Positions 43,045 through 52,438 of a stretch of DNA of 64,000 nt are shown here, piece after piece. Location of the stretch: assembly GCA_019359035.1 (NCBI GenBank), contig JAHHIC010000031.1:124001-188000 (forward strand), given 5' to 3'. The position numbers and the translations under genes are program-made. The notes under the pieces were generated by a model that was not told where the DNA came from, did no database searches, and worked only from the letters and a program-made list of their open reading frames with translations. Every line of letters starts with the position of its first letter. Position 1 is the first letter of the stretch. This DNA comes from Scytonematopsis contorta HA4267-MV1 (GTDB lineage: Bacteria > Cyanobacteriota > Cyanobacteriia > Cyanobacteriales > Nostocaceae).

Positions 43045-44664
43045 ATGAAACGACGTTGGAAATCACTGTTTCTCGCTTTGAACTGGTTATTCCTCTCATT
43101 CGGGACATCGATTTTGATTATTCTGACGCATCCTCTGGTTTCCACTGCGAACGAACCAGCACCTACCACAGAAACGAAACCGAAACCAAGCGAAGACCCG
43201 AAAGCACCAACGACGGAAACGAAACCAAAACCAAGTGAAGACCCAAAAAAACCGGACGAAAAAGTATCTGAACCAGATCCATCTCCTGAAGAACTGGCTC
43301 GTCAGAAAAAATTGATAGAAGCGGATAAACTTTATCTAGAGGGGAAAATAGCCGAAGCTGAAAAACTATATCGTGAGGTTAAAGAACCTTTTGCCAACGC
43401 GACTGAAAAAAAAGAGCTTAAGGAAGCCATACTTGACCCTGCACAACTTTCTCCTGCTGGTAGGGTATATTGGCGGGAAGCACAAGCGGGTATTGCGAAT
43501 AAGCTACAAAGTCGCATTTTGATACCTTTACAGCTTTTAACTCAACAGATTCCTGAATTTATTCCCGGTCATATTACATACGCTCAATATCTGAGACAAT
43601 ACGGACGTAATAAAGAGGCTCTACAGGTATTAGAACAAGCTGCTACGATATATCCCAATCAACCAGATTTAGTCAGAGCTAGGGTAGAAGAGCTTGCGTT
43701 TTCAGAAAAATGGATGGAAGCGAGTATTGCTGCGCGTCAATTTGCCATGCTTAATTCTACCTCACCCCAAGCTGCGGAATTTATCAAGTTAGCTGAGGTA
43801 AATCTCGAACGTTTTAAGGGCAATATGCGAGACGAAGTTCGAGGAAATACTATCGCTAACATTATTACTGGTGCTATTGGTTATGCTGTAACTGGTAGCC
43901 TTTTGGGTCCTTTTACTGCTTTGGACTCTACTATTATGTTATTGCGTGGTGAAGGGGCTATTGGTGAGTCCGTTGCGATTGAAGCTAAAAAACAGTTAGA
44001 AGTGGTGGAAGACGAAGCTATAACTGGTTATATCAACGAAATTGGTCAGAAACTCGTCAAAATAGCTGGAAGAGAAGAGTTTAAGTACGATTTTTTTGTA
44101 ATTCCTTTTGAAGACCTCAACGCTTTTGCCTTACCCGGTGGAAAAATCTTTATTAACGCTGGTGCGATCGCAAAAACAAATTCGGAGGCAGAAATAGCTG
44201 GGTTGATTGGACATGAACTATCCCATGTTGTGTTATCTCACGGCTTTCAAATAGTGTCCCAAGGTAACCTGGTGGGTAACTTGACTCAATATCTACCATT
44301 TGGGGGCACAATTGGGCAACTTTTTTCCCTTAGTTACAGTCGAGATATGGAACGTCAGGCAGATATTCTCGGTACGCGATTATTAGCTGCTGGTGGTTAC
44401 GCTGCGGACGGATTGCGTAATTTAATGAAAACTTTGGAAAAAGAACAAAAACAAAAATTTGCTCCCCCCAGTTGGCTAGCTTCGCACCCAGGAGGTAGCG
44501 AAAGAGTCAGCTATTTAGAAAACTTAATTTTAGAAAGTCGCTATAACCGCTATGCATACGAAGGAGTCGCACGTCATAACGAGATTAAAGGCAAGGTAAA
44601 ACAATTACTTAAAGAAAGAAAAGAAAAAAAAGAAAATGAGCAAAAAAAACCTCGTTCTTCATGA
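43045..44664 (+). CDS. M48 family metalloprotease with TPR-like region
   Basis: Secreted or membrane-anchored zinc protease of 539 residues. An N-terminal hydrophobic segment (SLFLALNWLFLSFGTSILIIL) is followed by a low-complexity linker with a repeated PTTETKPKPSEDPK block, then helical TPR-like repeats (about 95-255) and the M48 domain: AIGYAVTGSLLG, the zinc site GHELSHVVLSHG (HExxH), and the third ligand in DMERQADILGTRLL. The layout recalls BepA/YfgC envelope quality-control proteases, but with TPR before the protease. Function in outer-membrane maintenance is inferred. Confidence 0.9.
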   Translation: MKRRWKSLFLALNWLFLSFGTSILIILTHPLVSTANEPAPTTETKPKPSEDPKAPTTETKPKPSEDPKKPDEKVSEPDPSPEELARQKKLIEADKLYLEGKIAEAEKLYREVKEPFANATEKKELKEAILDPAQLSPAGRVYWREAQAGIANKLQSRILIPLQLLTQQIPEFIPGHITYAQYLRQYGRNKEALQVLEQAATIYPNQPDLVRARVEELAFSEKWMEASIAARQFAMLNSTSPQAAEFIKLAEVNLERFKGNMRDEVRGNTIANIITGAIGYAVTGSLLGPFTALDSTIMLLRGEGAIGESVAIEAKKQLEVVEDEAITGYINEIGQKLVKIAGREEFKYDFFVIPFEDLNAFALPGGKIFINAGAIAKTNSEAEIAGLIGHELSHVVLSHGFQIVSQGNLVGNLTQYLPFGGTIGQLFSLSYSRDMERQADILGTRLLAAGGYAADGLRNLMKTLEKEQKQKFAPPSWLASHPGGSERVSYLENLILESRYNRYAYEGVARHNEIKGKVKQLLKERKEKKENEQKKPRSS

Positions 44665-44708
44665 ATCAAAAATAGTAAACCTAACGTCACATTAATTAAG
44701 CAAGCTGG

Positions 44709-44862
44709 TAATGGGGAATGGGGAGTGGGGAATAGGGAATGGGGAGTGGGGAATAGGGAATGGGGAATGGCTAATTTTTCACAATTACCAATTACCAATT
44801 ACCAATTACCAATTACCAATTACCAATTACCAATTACCAATTACCAATTACCAATTACCAAA
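44709..44862. repeat. Two adjoining heptamer arrays
   Basis: GGGGAAT/GGGGAGT/AGGGAAT units (44709-44768), then about twelve ACCAATT units to 44862. The pair has the same order as the array at 23937-24054. Confidence 0.9.
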
Positions 44863-44918
44863 TAAAAATTTTTAGTTCCAACTGTAGTTCCCATTAAAAA
44901 CTAATCGTAGGATTAATT

Positions 44919-45740
44919 ATGTCACTTAGAACTTTAAAACTTGTTTTGTTGAGCAGCTTAGGCTTATCTTTATTCTTGGGTAACTCCATAGCGTTAGCCC
45001 AATACGATTCCTCTGATGGTGTGGTTGTACCAACAACTGGTGGTTCAAATAGTGGTTCAAATGGTGGTATAAATATACCAAGACCAATTGGTGGTAATGG
45101 CACAACAACCACCTCTGTTGATGGCAACGCTCGCTTTAGCTGCCAGCTTTACAATGGTCAGCCTACAGTCATGTACCAACCCCAAAGTCAACCTGGTCAA
45201 TACTTTGCTTGGGCTTCTCCCAGAGCTTTAGGTGGTGGTTGGGACTCACAAAGACGTTGTGAAACCATTGCTCAACGTTTAGAGTCTTATCGAAGCAATG
45301 GCTTATCAGAACTACAAACGGCAGTAGAAAATAGACAGAATATTATTTGCGCTACAACCCAATCTAACAATTTCTGCCGAATCGTACTGACAGTACCCCC
45401 CGAACGCGACCCTGTTGAAGTTCGCGACCAAGTATTCGCAAATCTTTCTTCTGCTGACGACGGACAAGATACTATTCCTGTAAACACTTACGGAAACCGG
45501 ACAAATAGTGTAGATGAAATACGTCGCATTGGTGACACCCTTTTTGGTGGTGGTCGTAAACCAGCAGCTAGTAACAGCAGAAAAGGTATAAACTTGAAGC
45601 CTTTCCTTGATAGAGCGGATGGTGGTGATGGCACAAAAATGAGAGGTGGTGTTGCACTGCGTCGCACTCCAGTACGTTCAACCCAAAATAACACTCGTCC
45701 GGCCAGAGGTTTGCGGTTGAATACGGATAGATTGCGCTAG
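44919..45740 (+). CDS. COP23 domain protein
   Basis: Exported protein of 273 residues with signal peptide (LVLLSSLGLSLFLGNSIALA). A Gly/Thr/Ser-rich linker leads to a COP23 domain (about 70-175): ARFSCQLYNGQPTVMYQPQS, GQYFAWASPRALGGGWDSQR, RCETIAQRLESYR and FCRIVLTVPPERDP, with conserved Cys residues likely in disulfides. COP23 was named for a circadian-oscillating membrane protein of cyanobacteria; the biochemical role is unknown. The C-terminal third is basic and low complexity. AGGA seven bases before the ATG supports the start. Confidence 0.88.
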   Translation: MSLRTLKLVLLSSLGLSLFLGNSIALAQYDSSDGVVVPTTGGSNSGSNGGINIPRPIGGNGTTTTSVDGNARFSCQLYNGQPTVMYQPQSQPGQYFAWASPRALGGGWDSQRRCETIAQRLESYRSNGLSELQTAVENRQNIICATTQSNNFCRIVLTVPPERDPVEVRDQVFANLSSADDGQDTIPVNTYGNRTNSVDEIRRIGDTLFGGGRKPAASNSRKGINLKPFLDRADGGDGTKMRGGVALRRTPVRSTQNNTRPARGLRLNTDRLR

Positions 45741-45790
45741 ATAAGTTATTTCCGTATTGGAGCTTGCTCCTCATTTATTATTTCCGTAGT

Positions 45791-46080
45791 GGGAGCATCT
45801 TGCTCCCTTTTTTTTTGATGCATCTTGGTCCCTTTTTTTTGATGCATCTTGGTCCCTTTTTTTTGATGCATCTTGGTCCCTTTTTTTTGATGCATCTTGG
45901 TCCCTTTTTTTTGATGCATCTTGGTCCCTTTTTTTTGATGCATCTTGGTCCCTTTTTTTTGATGCATCTTGGTCTCTTTTTTTGATGCATCTTGCTCCCT
46001 TTTTTTGATGCATCTTGCTCCCTTTTTTTTGATGCATCTTGGGCCCTTTTTTTTGATGCATCTTGCTCCCTTTTTTTGAT
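45791..46080. repeat. 23-24-bp tandem array, eleven copies
   Basis: The GATGCATC core starts at 45817, 45841, 45865, 45889, 45913, 45937, 45961, 45984, 46007, 46031 and 46055, joined by CTTGGTCCC (later CTTGCTCCC) and T7 or T8 tracts. It begins from the palindrome GGGAGCATCTTGCTCCC (45791-45807), from which the unit seems derived. Open frames run through several frames on both strands and are artefacts. Each unit ends in a T-run, so the whole array could act as a strong terminator on the plus strand. The rest of the gap to 46341 is AT-rich without a gene. Confidence 0.9.
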
Positions 46081-46341
46081 AGCTACGAACAAAGGCACAA
46101 ATACACAATACCTTATTTATTTGGCAACAGTTAATCTACTTAACTACCAAATTTACGACTCATTATACGTATATCAACTGAGGGAAACAAGCTGTAAAGT
46201 GATTTTTATTTATTAAAAGCTGTGAATAACTTCACTTCAATTTCACCCAATTATTGCCCCTAAAAAATACATTAGTTACATGAGTCGATGTGCCCGCGAA
46301 AGGCAAATTGATTGAAACATATGACGCAAAAAGAGGCAGTT

Positions 46342-47451
46342 ATGGCAGCAAAGATAAGACAAATTTTACTTACCACATCATTAGCAGCAACCGCGAGCAT
46401 GATAGCAACAGTGCCAGCTTTTGCGGTTGGTTTGACTAGACCTAGCGATATTGAATTTACCAAAAACGGTGTAGTAAATACAGATGCTAGTCAACTTAAT
46501 ATTAGGTCATGGAATTATGATTCTACAAAGCCTCCTGTTACAGATAGCACTGGTATCGGTAGTGTAAATCGACAATTATTGAACGATATCACTAAAAATA
46601 ATGCAGCGAAAGCCACTAGTGCTTTAACTGATAATAGTAGCGCTACAAACGTAGAATTATTTACAGATGGAGAAACAATTACAGATAATGTTGGCTTCCA
46701 AGGTAAATTAGGAAAAAACAAAATCAAAGTAGAAAGTGTTACTAAAGCTGATTGGGCTGATGGTAAATTAGCAACAGCTTGGTTAACAGGATTTGGTAAT
46801 ACTTATGGCTCTTTGATGCAGGGTATTGCTACTACACCTGGCTCTAATATGTACAATGATTTCCAAAATAATTTTGGCAGCTTTGTAACTTACCTCAGCA
46901 CCAATGGCTTTAATGCTGCGGGTGACGCAAATATTGGCGATATTACATATGATGACACTACTGGTAAATTAAATGTTGACTTGGTAGGACATTACGATGT
47001 AACTGGAAGATATTTAGATACCCGCAAAACCGTTAAAGTTGGTGGAAGAATGGTTAATAACCCACTGTACGGTATTGGAACATCCCCTGACATTGCTCGT
47101 AACAGGACCGGAAACCCAATTCTTGACGGAGTGTTATTTAGCTTAGCAAAACAAGCTTTTAAAACTGGAACAACCTTACAAGTCAGTGAAATAGCTAAGG
47201 TCACTTTCAACGATAAAGTAGACTATGCCTTTGCATTCGCTGCAACAGAATCTAATGCAATTGCTGGTGACCGCAATGTTATTAATGATAATACATCTCA
47301 CACTGGTGTTTACAGTTGGACTAATACTTACCCCGTACCAAAACCACCCGTTGAGAGAAAAGTACCTGAACCTTCTGCATTGTTAGCTTTAATGGCTGTC
47401 GGTGGTGCTGCATTTGCACAACGCAAAGCCAAAAAAGAAACTTTAAGCTAA
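46342..47451 (+). CDS. PEP-CTERM sorted surface protein
   Basis: Exported protein of 369 residues from the ATG at 46342 (AGAGG six bases upstream; earlier starts at 46312 and 46321 are possible). Signal peptide to about AFA (residue 29). The C-terminus carries a PEP-CTERM signal, VPEPSALLALMAVGGAAFA followed by QRKAKK, recognised by an exosortase. The central region is rich in Asn, Thr and Asp and matches no enzyme I recognise; it resembles cyanobacterial PEP-CTERM proteins of a single conserved family. Probably surface or extracellular-matrix associated. Confidence 0.85.
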   Translation: MAAKIRQILLTTSLAATASMIATVPAFAVGLTRPSDIEFTKNGVVNTDASQLNIRSWNYDSTKPPVTDSTGIGSVNRQLLNDITKNNAAKATSALTDNSSATNVELFTDGETITDNVGFQGKLGKNKIKVESVTKADWADGKLATAWLTGFGNTYGSLMQGIATTPGSNMYNDFQNNFGSFVTYLSTNGFNAAGDANIGDITYDDTTGKLNVDLVGHYDVTGRYLDTRKTVKVGGRMVNNPLYGIGTSPDIARNRTGNPILDGVLFSLAKQAFKTGTTLQVSEIAKVTFNDKVDYAFAFAATESNAIAGDRNVINDNTSHTGVYSWTNTYPVPKPPVERKVPEPSALLALMAVGGAAFAQRKAKKETLS

Positions 47452-47467
47452 TTCTCAAGAGACCTAA

Positions 47468-47606
47468 CCCCCCTAACCCCCCTTCCCTACTAGGGAAGGG
47501 GGGGGAATAAAGATAACTTATTTTATTGCAGAAAAAATTAATTCCGTACATATCTTTTATTTCCCCCCCTTCCCTCATAGGGAAGGGGGTAGGGGGGTTA
47601 GGTCTC
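47468..47606. repeat. MITE with GAGACCTAACCCCCC inverted ends
   Basis: A 139-bp element with near-perfect inverted ends (GAGACCTAACCCCCCTAACC at the left, mirrored at 47569-47606). Each arm contains a TTCCCTACTAGGGAAGGGGG-type hairpin. It sits between convergent genes and its right end supplies the stop codon (TAA, 47598-47600) of the carotenoid oxygenase gene. Confidence 0.9.
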
Positions 47607-48992
47607 TTTCATTTGCTCCTCAGGAATCCAAGTTCCGTGAAACCCATAAGGTACTCGCTGCGGAATTAAAACACGTGCTATCGGTTCTTTGGTAACATCT
47701 TGGGCATCTACTACCACTAACTCCGACATGTCCTCACTCTTATCGTATACAAAGGTGACTAACCAGCCATCATCTTCAACGGTTGAACCAGAACGGGGTA
47801 CAAACACAGCTTCACCACCATACCGTCCCTCACCAAATTCGTGAGTTTCGGATTTACCAGTGCTAAAGTCGTACTTAATTACAGCATCAAACAGTGGGCT
47901 TTTACTCTTAGCTAGTCTCGCTGTATATCCATAACGTGTTTTTCGTCCCAAGAAATTATCATTTATGCGGGGAAATTCTGAAGCGACATCATCTAATCTT
48001 TGGTCGCGTAACTTTCCTGTTTTCATGTTAAATCGCCAGCGATGCAAACGGGGTATGTCTCCTTCTGGATTACGTTGGGTATCATCAGCACTCAAAATAC
48101 TGGTCGAACTCATCCGAGAGGCAATAAGTATTACTTCGTCCCCATCTTCGTAAGCATTTAGGGTATGAAAGACGTAACAAGCATGAGTTTTGAACCAATG
48201 GATGTTACGGTTGTCACCATAACGAGGAACGATGCCAAAACGGCTAGGTCTTTTGCGTTCAAAGATAAACGCTGGTTCACCACGTTTCATCCGTTCCATG
48301 CTGAATGTTAATGGCAAATCCATAAAAATAGTGTAGTCTTCGGTGATGGCAAAATCGTGCATCATCACTGGTTCTGGCATAGTAATCGGTACTGTACGTA
48401 ATAATTTCCCCTCTGGAGAAACTATGCTGTATTGTAAGTAAGGACGTTGAAATGAGTACCCAAAAAACATCATCTCCCCTGTTTCTGGGTCTACTTTTGG
48501 ATGAGCTGTAAAAGCAGAAGTTAACTTGTCATCATAAGTATATTCTCCCAATGTTTCCAGCCCGGGCATTTTTATATTATGAGGTGCCCCACCTTCCCAC
48601 AGCGCTAAAAGTTGCCCAGCATGACATACTAACGCCGTATTCGCAGTATTTTTTCCTGGCCCGTGGGGATTATCCATTTGCGGTGGTTCTAAAAACCCAG
48701 ACCAAACAGCTTTACCTACTTCTTGTTCGATTTTGAACCCTTTAGTCCGTATATAGCGGTTGCGATAGTTTGCTTTTCCATTACTAATTTGCACACCGTG
48801 TAACATACCATCCCCATCAAACCAATGGTATTGACCTATGGGCTTCCACCGGGGGTTGGGTCCATTTCGCACGAACATCCCGTTCATTCCTTCGGGTAAC
48901 TCACCAATGATTTTTAATGTGTCAGCAGAAATTTCTTCATCGATTGGTGCGAAGTTGCCATCCAGAAAAGGATTTATTGCTGTTGTTTCCAT
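47598..48992 (-). CDS. Carotenoid cleavage oxygenase (RPE65 family)
   Basis: Non-heme iron dioxygenase of 464 residues that cleaves double bonds of carotenoids or apocarotenoids. The iron ligands lie in the four His segments FTAHPKVD, MMHDFAI, VFHTLNAYED and YGFHGTW. Other family features: GMFVRNGPNPRW near the N-terminus and YHWFDGDGMLHG. The last residues (KET) and stop come from the end of a MITE, so the native C-terminus may have been slightly altered. Product (retinal, ionone or other) cannot be read from sequence. Confidence 0.93.
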   Translation of the reverse strand: METTAINPFLDGNFAPIDEEISADTLKIIGELPEGMNGMFVRNGPNPRWKPIGQYHWFDGDGMLHGVQISNGKANYRNRYIRTKGFKIEQEVGKAVWSGFLEPPQMDNPHGPGKNTANTALVCHAGQLLALWEGGAPHNIKMPGLETLGEYTYDDKLTSAFTAHPKVDPETGEMMFFGYSFQRPYLQYSIVSPEGKLLRTVPITMPEPVMMHDFAITEDYTIFMDLPLTFSMERMKRGEPAFIFERKRPSRFGIVPRYGDNRNIHWFKTHACYVFHTLNAYEDGDEVILIASRMSSTSILSADDTQRNPEGDIPRLHRWRFNMKTGKLRDQRLDDVASEFPRINDNFLGRKTRYGYTARLAKSKSPLFDAVIKYDFSTGKSETHEFGEGRYGGEAVFVPRSGSTVEDDGWLVTFVYDKSEDMSELVVVDAQDVTKEPIARVLIPQRVPYGFHGTWIPEEQMKET

Positions 48993-49160
48993 AGGTATTT
49001 TATGAAATTCTGTAAAGGAGCGAATAAGGCTTTGTATATTCTGACTTAGAAATTTCCCTTTCGACAGCGAAGTTTTGAGATTCGTTGGCTAATTTACTTG
49101 ACAAAAATACTCATAGCAAAGTTAAGTGAAATTTGTCAAATCTTTTCAAATACAGGTTAT

Positions 49161-49715
49161 ATGTCTAACAAAAAAGTTCACGTATTAATACTTAATCTTA
49201 TCATTTTGCCCGCATCTTTAATATTTAGCTCACTTCAAACCGTCATAGCCTCTCCGAGCGCAACAGTAAATCAATTTCAACCAATCTCATCCAAAGCTTG
49301 TAAAACTTTACAGGCTCAAATTGCTCGTAGCATCAAAAAAAGAAGTCAACAAGTCAGTTTAATAACGTCAGCTAAATTTGAAGACCAAATCACTAAGGCT
49401 AAAGGTACAGCTTGTCAACTGACTGCTTCCGGTACAGGTAAAGAGTTTAAAAATATTGCAGATTTAGCAACTTCCGTCACTTCTGGATTAACAAATTTGG
49501 GATGGAAAGAAGACCAAAAATATGCAGCAGATTCACCCGAAGGTAAGCTCTTGGGGTTCCGTAAAGGCAAAGAATTAGCTGTCCTAGAGGTTCAATCTAG
49601 CTTAGCTAAGAGTGTTAAATGTCCCCAAAATTCACCTGTTGATAGCTGTTACCAACGAGCTAAACCTGAGCAAATTATCTACAAAATTACTTTAAATATT
49701 CTACGTAACAAGTAG
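49161..49715 (+). CDS. Exported hypothetical protein
   Basis: Protein of 184 residues from the ATG at 49161 (the frame is open from a TTG at 49098). Signal peptide VLILNLIILPASLIFSSLQTVIAS. The mature part has four Cys (SSKACKTL, KGTACQLT, KSVKCPQ, DSCYQR) likely paired as disulfides, and a mixed alpha/beta pattern with LTNLGWKEDQKYAADSPEG. I do not recognise the family with certainty; its pattern recalls small cyanobacterial lipocalin-like or periplasmic unknowns. Followed by a MITE-like element. Confidence 0.65.
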   Translation: MSNKKVHVLILNLIILPASLIFSSLQTVIASPSATVNQFQPISSKACKTLQAQIARSIKKRSQQVSLITSAKFEDQITKAKGTACQLTASGTGKEFKNIADLATSVTSGLTNLGWKEDQKYAADSPEGKLLGFRKGKELAVLEVQSSLAKSVKCPQNSPVDSCYQRAKPEQIIYKITLNILRNK

Positions 49716-49736
49716 AGACTTAATTGATTGGGTCTC

Positions 49737-49895
49737 AATACTGCGAAGGTTTTGAGATTTTGTAGGTTGGGTTGAGGCTTTGGGAAACCCAACCGAAACG
49801 TCGTATTTGTTGGGTTATCCGAAGCGGACGCTACGCGAACGTTCCTCAACCCAACCTACGTATTTAGGTATTTTGCGGCAAAACCTTCCAAGTAT
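49737..49895. repeat. MITE-like element with GGTTGGGTTGAGG inverted ends (second copy)
   Basis: Left arm ATACTGCGAAGGTTTTGAGA, then GTAGGTTGGGTTGAGG; right arm CCTCAACCCAACCTACG, then GCGGCAAAACCTTCCAAGTA. The centre contains AACCCAACCGAAACG and GACGCTACGCGAACG. It shares ends with the 12128-12327 element. Confidence 0.75.
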
Positions 49896-50184
49896 TGGAT
49901 TGAGTCTTTAAATTCAATTGCGTGGTGATTATAACTACGTAATTTCTGTAACTACGTAATTTGGTATTCTTGCCTATCTCTTTATCGTCTTTGTAGTTCA
50001 TTTATCAACTTATTGAGTATCTATTAGTGCTCAATAATAATAATTAAACTCAGAAAACTTTACTAGTGTTTAAGTATTATTCCACAATTTAAAATAAACA
50101 TATACGTATGTGACAATTATAAAATATTATACTTCTAACAATCAAAAATAAAATTACATATCTTGAAATAGGAGAAAGAAGCTG

Positions 50185-50575
50185 ATGACCTAGCACAATT
50201 CTGCTAAATCTCAACTTCTTTTAGATACAGAGGTCGTCAGACTAAATAATCTAAACACCATTAAGCCAAAATTTACAAAATTTTTAGAAAAAATTAATTC
50301 TTTGAGTAACGTAGCTGACATTTATTTTTTCAACTATCAACGACATTCAAATCAAATGGCTTTTGGGTGAAAAAGTACAGCAAATAAATAATTTGTTGTT
50401 ATCAAGGCTAAATGCTTCTTTCGTCAGTTCATTTAAGGCTGTAACTGTTATGGTACAAGGAGTTTACAAATCTATTCAGTTACCATAAGAAAAAGCATTT
50501 ACCTTTGTGATTAATATCACTGCTTTAAATAATAACCTCATGTATCATTCCGCGTTAAATCAAGCAGCAAACTAA
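50185..50575 (+). pseudogene. Decayed small gene with nonsense codons and a frameshift
   Basis: AGGAG (50170-50174) and an ATG at 50185 begin a frame whose third codon is TAG, after which it stays open for 58 codons (HNSAKSQLLLDTEVVRLNN to FFNYQRHSNQ) up to TGA at 50368. A second frame takes over just before (INDIQIKWLLGEKVQQINN, then LNASFVSSFKAVTVMVQGVY), has TAA at 50486-50488, and goes on (EKAFTFVINITALNNNLMY) to TAA at 50573. Amino-acid composition and length suggest one ancestral protein of about 130 residues. I do not recognise it. Confidence 0.45.
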
Positions 50576-50855
50576 GGTGAGTTCTTTTTAAATATAGAAA
50601 GTTAAGACTAATTTACCTTTTTTTATTTTTTACTCAGTCCTATATACATGAGCGATAACTATGTGTATAATTCTGAGACACTGCCTAAAGGCAGATGTAA
50701 CATTCCTCTAATAGTCATATATTTTTTTACACCGGATACGCTAAATATATCTGGTAGTAGATTAAACTTAAGTTAAGTAGATTGTTGGCAATCCCAGCAA
50801 TATTCTATTTCTGTGATGTCTTTCATAAAAATACTAACTAGGCAAAGAATTAATT

Positions 50856-51833
50856 ATGGTAGTGGAAGCTCAGGTGACTAGTATTGATAATAACATCTTC
50901 TCTTTATCAGGAGAGGTAACTATTCCCCAAGCTCCTCCTGAATTCAAATCAGGTTTTATTGGCATTATCGGTCGTCCAAATGTCGGTAAATCTACTTTAA
51001 TGAATCAATTGGTAGGGCAAAAAATAGCCATAACTTCACCAGTAGCTCAAACTACACGTAATCGTTTGCGCGGCATTTTGACGACAGAAAAAGCACAAAT
51101 AATTTTTGTCGATACACCTGGAATTCACAAACCCCACCATCAATTAGGGGAAGTATTGGTACAGAATGCCAAAATAGCTGTTGAATCTGTAGATGTAGTC
51201 TTGTTCGTGGTAGACGGAAGCGCTCCTTGCGGAATTGGTGACCGTTATATTGCGGACTTACTTAGTCGCAGTCAAACACCAGTAGTTCTGGGTCTAAATA
51301 AAATTGACCAACAGCCCCCAGATTTAGTTAATCAGATAGATGAGAGTTACGCTAGCTTAGCACAGTCTCATCAATGGCAACTAGCAAAATTTTCAGCAAA
51401 GACTGGTGATGAGTTACCAGAATTGCAAAACTTATTAATTGAAAAATTAGAGACCGGACCTTACTATTACCCACCGGATTTGGTGACCGACCAACCGGAA
51501 CGCTTTATTATGAGTGAGTTAATTCGCGAACAGATTTTGCTATTAACTCGCGAAGAAGTTCCCCATTCTGTAGCGATTGCTATCGATAAAGTGGAGGAAA
51601 CACCCAGCATTACTCGTGTATTAGCAACCATTCATGTTGAACGAGATTCCCAAAAAGGAATTATTATTGGCAAAGGTGGTTCGATGCTCAAAGCAATCGG
51701 TAGTGCAGCAAGAGAACAAATTCAAAAGTTAATTGCCGGAAAAGTATACCTAGAATTATTTGTGAAAGTGCAGCCAAAATGGCGTCACTCACGCACTAGG
51801 TTAGCTGAGCTAGGTTATCGAGTGGAAGATTAA
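50856..51833 (+). CDS. era: GTPase Era
   Basis: Era of 325 residues, an essential GTPase that binds 16S rRNA in 30S subunit maturation. G1 GRPNVGKST, effector region TTRNRLRGI, G3 DTPGIHKP and G4 NKID are complete, and a C-terminal KH domain (GIIIGKGGSMLKAIGSAARE) binds RNA. About 30 residues precede the G domain, a modest extension compared with E. coli Era. The gene is followed within about 20 bases by a four-unit repeat array. Confidence 0.97.
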   Translation: MVVEAQVTSIDNNIFSLSGEVTIPQAPPEFKSGFIGIIGRPNVGKSTLMNQLVGQKIAITSPVAQTTRNRLRGILTTEKAQIIFVDTPGIHKPHHQLGEVLVQNAKIAVESVDVVLFVVDGSAPCGIGDRYIADLLSRSQTPVVLGLNKIDQQPPDLVNQIDESYASLAQSHQWQLAKFSAKTGDELPELQNLLIEKLETGPYYYPPDLVTDQPERFIMSELIREQILLLTREEVPHSVAIAIDKVEETPSITRVLATIHVERDSQKGIIIGKGGSMLKAIGSAAREQIQKLIAGKVYLELFVKVQPKWRHSRTRLAELGYRVED

Positions 51834-51850
51834 AGAATTTTGAACTAGCT

Positions 51851-52370
51851 AGCCAGGGAATAAATTCCCTGTCTAAAAGCGCAAGTCCTCTAAAGAGGAC
51901 TAATTGGCAGCATCTTAGATTTTGTCAAATATTTGTTTTTAATGTATTCTTTCATTCCTCTTCAACCAGGGAATAAATTCCCTGTCTAAAAGCGCAAGTC
52001 CTCTAAAGAGGACTAATTGGCAACATCTTAGATTTTGTCAAATATTTGTTTTTAATGTATTGTTTCATTCTTCTTCAGCTAGGGAATAAATTCCCTGTCT
52101 AAAAGCGCAAGTCCTCTAAAGAGGACTAATTGGCAACATCTTAGATTTTGTCAAATATTTGTTTTTAATGTATTGTTTCATTCCTCTTCAACCAGGGAAT
52201 AAATTCCCTGTCTAAAAGCGCAAGTCCTCTAAAGAGGACTAATTAGCAACATCTTAGATTTTGTCAAATATTTGTTTTTAATGTATTATTTTAGTCCTCT
52301 TACCCTTCGGGAACACTTCGTGTACAGAGGACTTCAGCTTTTAGACAGGGAATTTATTCCCTGGCTTATA
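51851..52370. repeat. Array of four 113-bp units closed by an inverted hairpin arm
   Basis: CCAGGGAATAAATTCCCTG begins units at 51853, 51966, 52079 and 52192, each 113 bp apart. Every unit has two small stems (GGGAATAAATTCCC and AGTCCTCTAAAGAGGACT) and a shared AT-rich spacer (ATCTTAGATTTTGTCAAATA). After the fourth unit an inverted arm (52326-52368: AGAGGACTTCAGCTTTTAGA, then CAGGGAATTTATTCCCTGG) closes it. The array therefore looks like an element with one arm plus spacer amplified in tandem. No coding content; it fills 51834-52438. Confidence 0.93.
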
Positions 52371-52438
52371 ATATTTTGATTTCTAGTATTAATTGAGCTT
52401 TATATTTTATTTACCAATACCCTCTAAGGATACAGATT

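Larger units (their letters stand above)
49716..50855. other. Long intergenic region: MITE-like element and a gene remnant
   Basis: The first part holds a copy of the GGTTGGGTTGAGG element (49737-49895). From 50185 to 50575 there is a decayed open frame. Other parts are AT-rich. A weak symmetrical AATTACGTAATT-type repeat occurs near 49935-49965. Confidence 0.55.

Noticed and set aside
45746-46108. Overlapping frames encoding KKGTKMHQ-type or MHLGPFFL-type repeats
   Set aside because: They translate the 24-bp array on both strands; no start context or non-repeat domain supports a gene.
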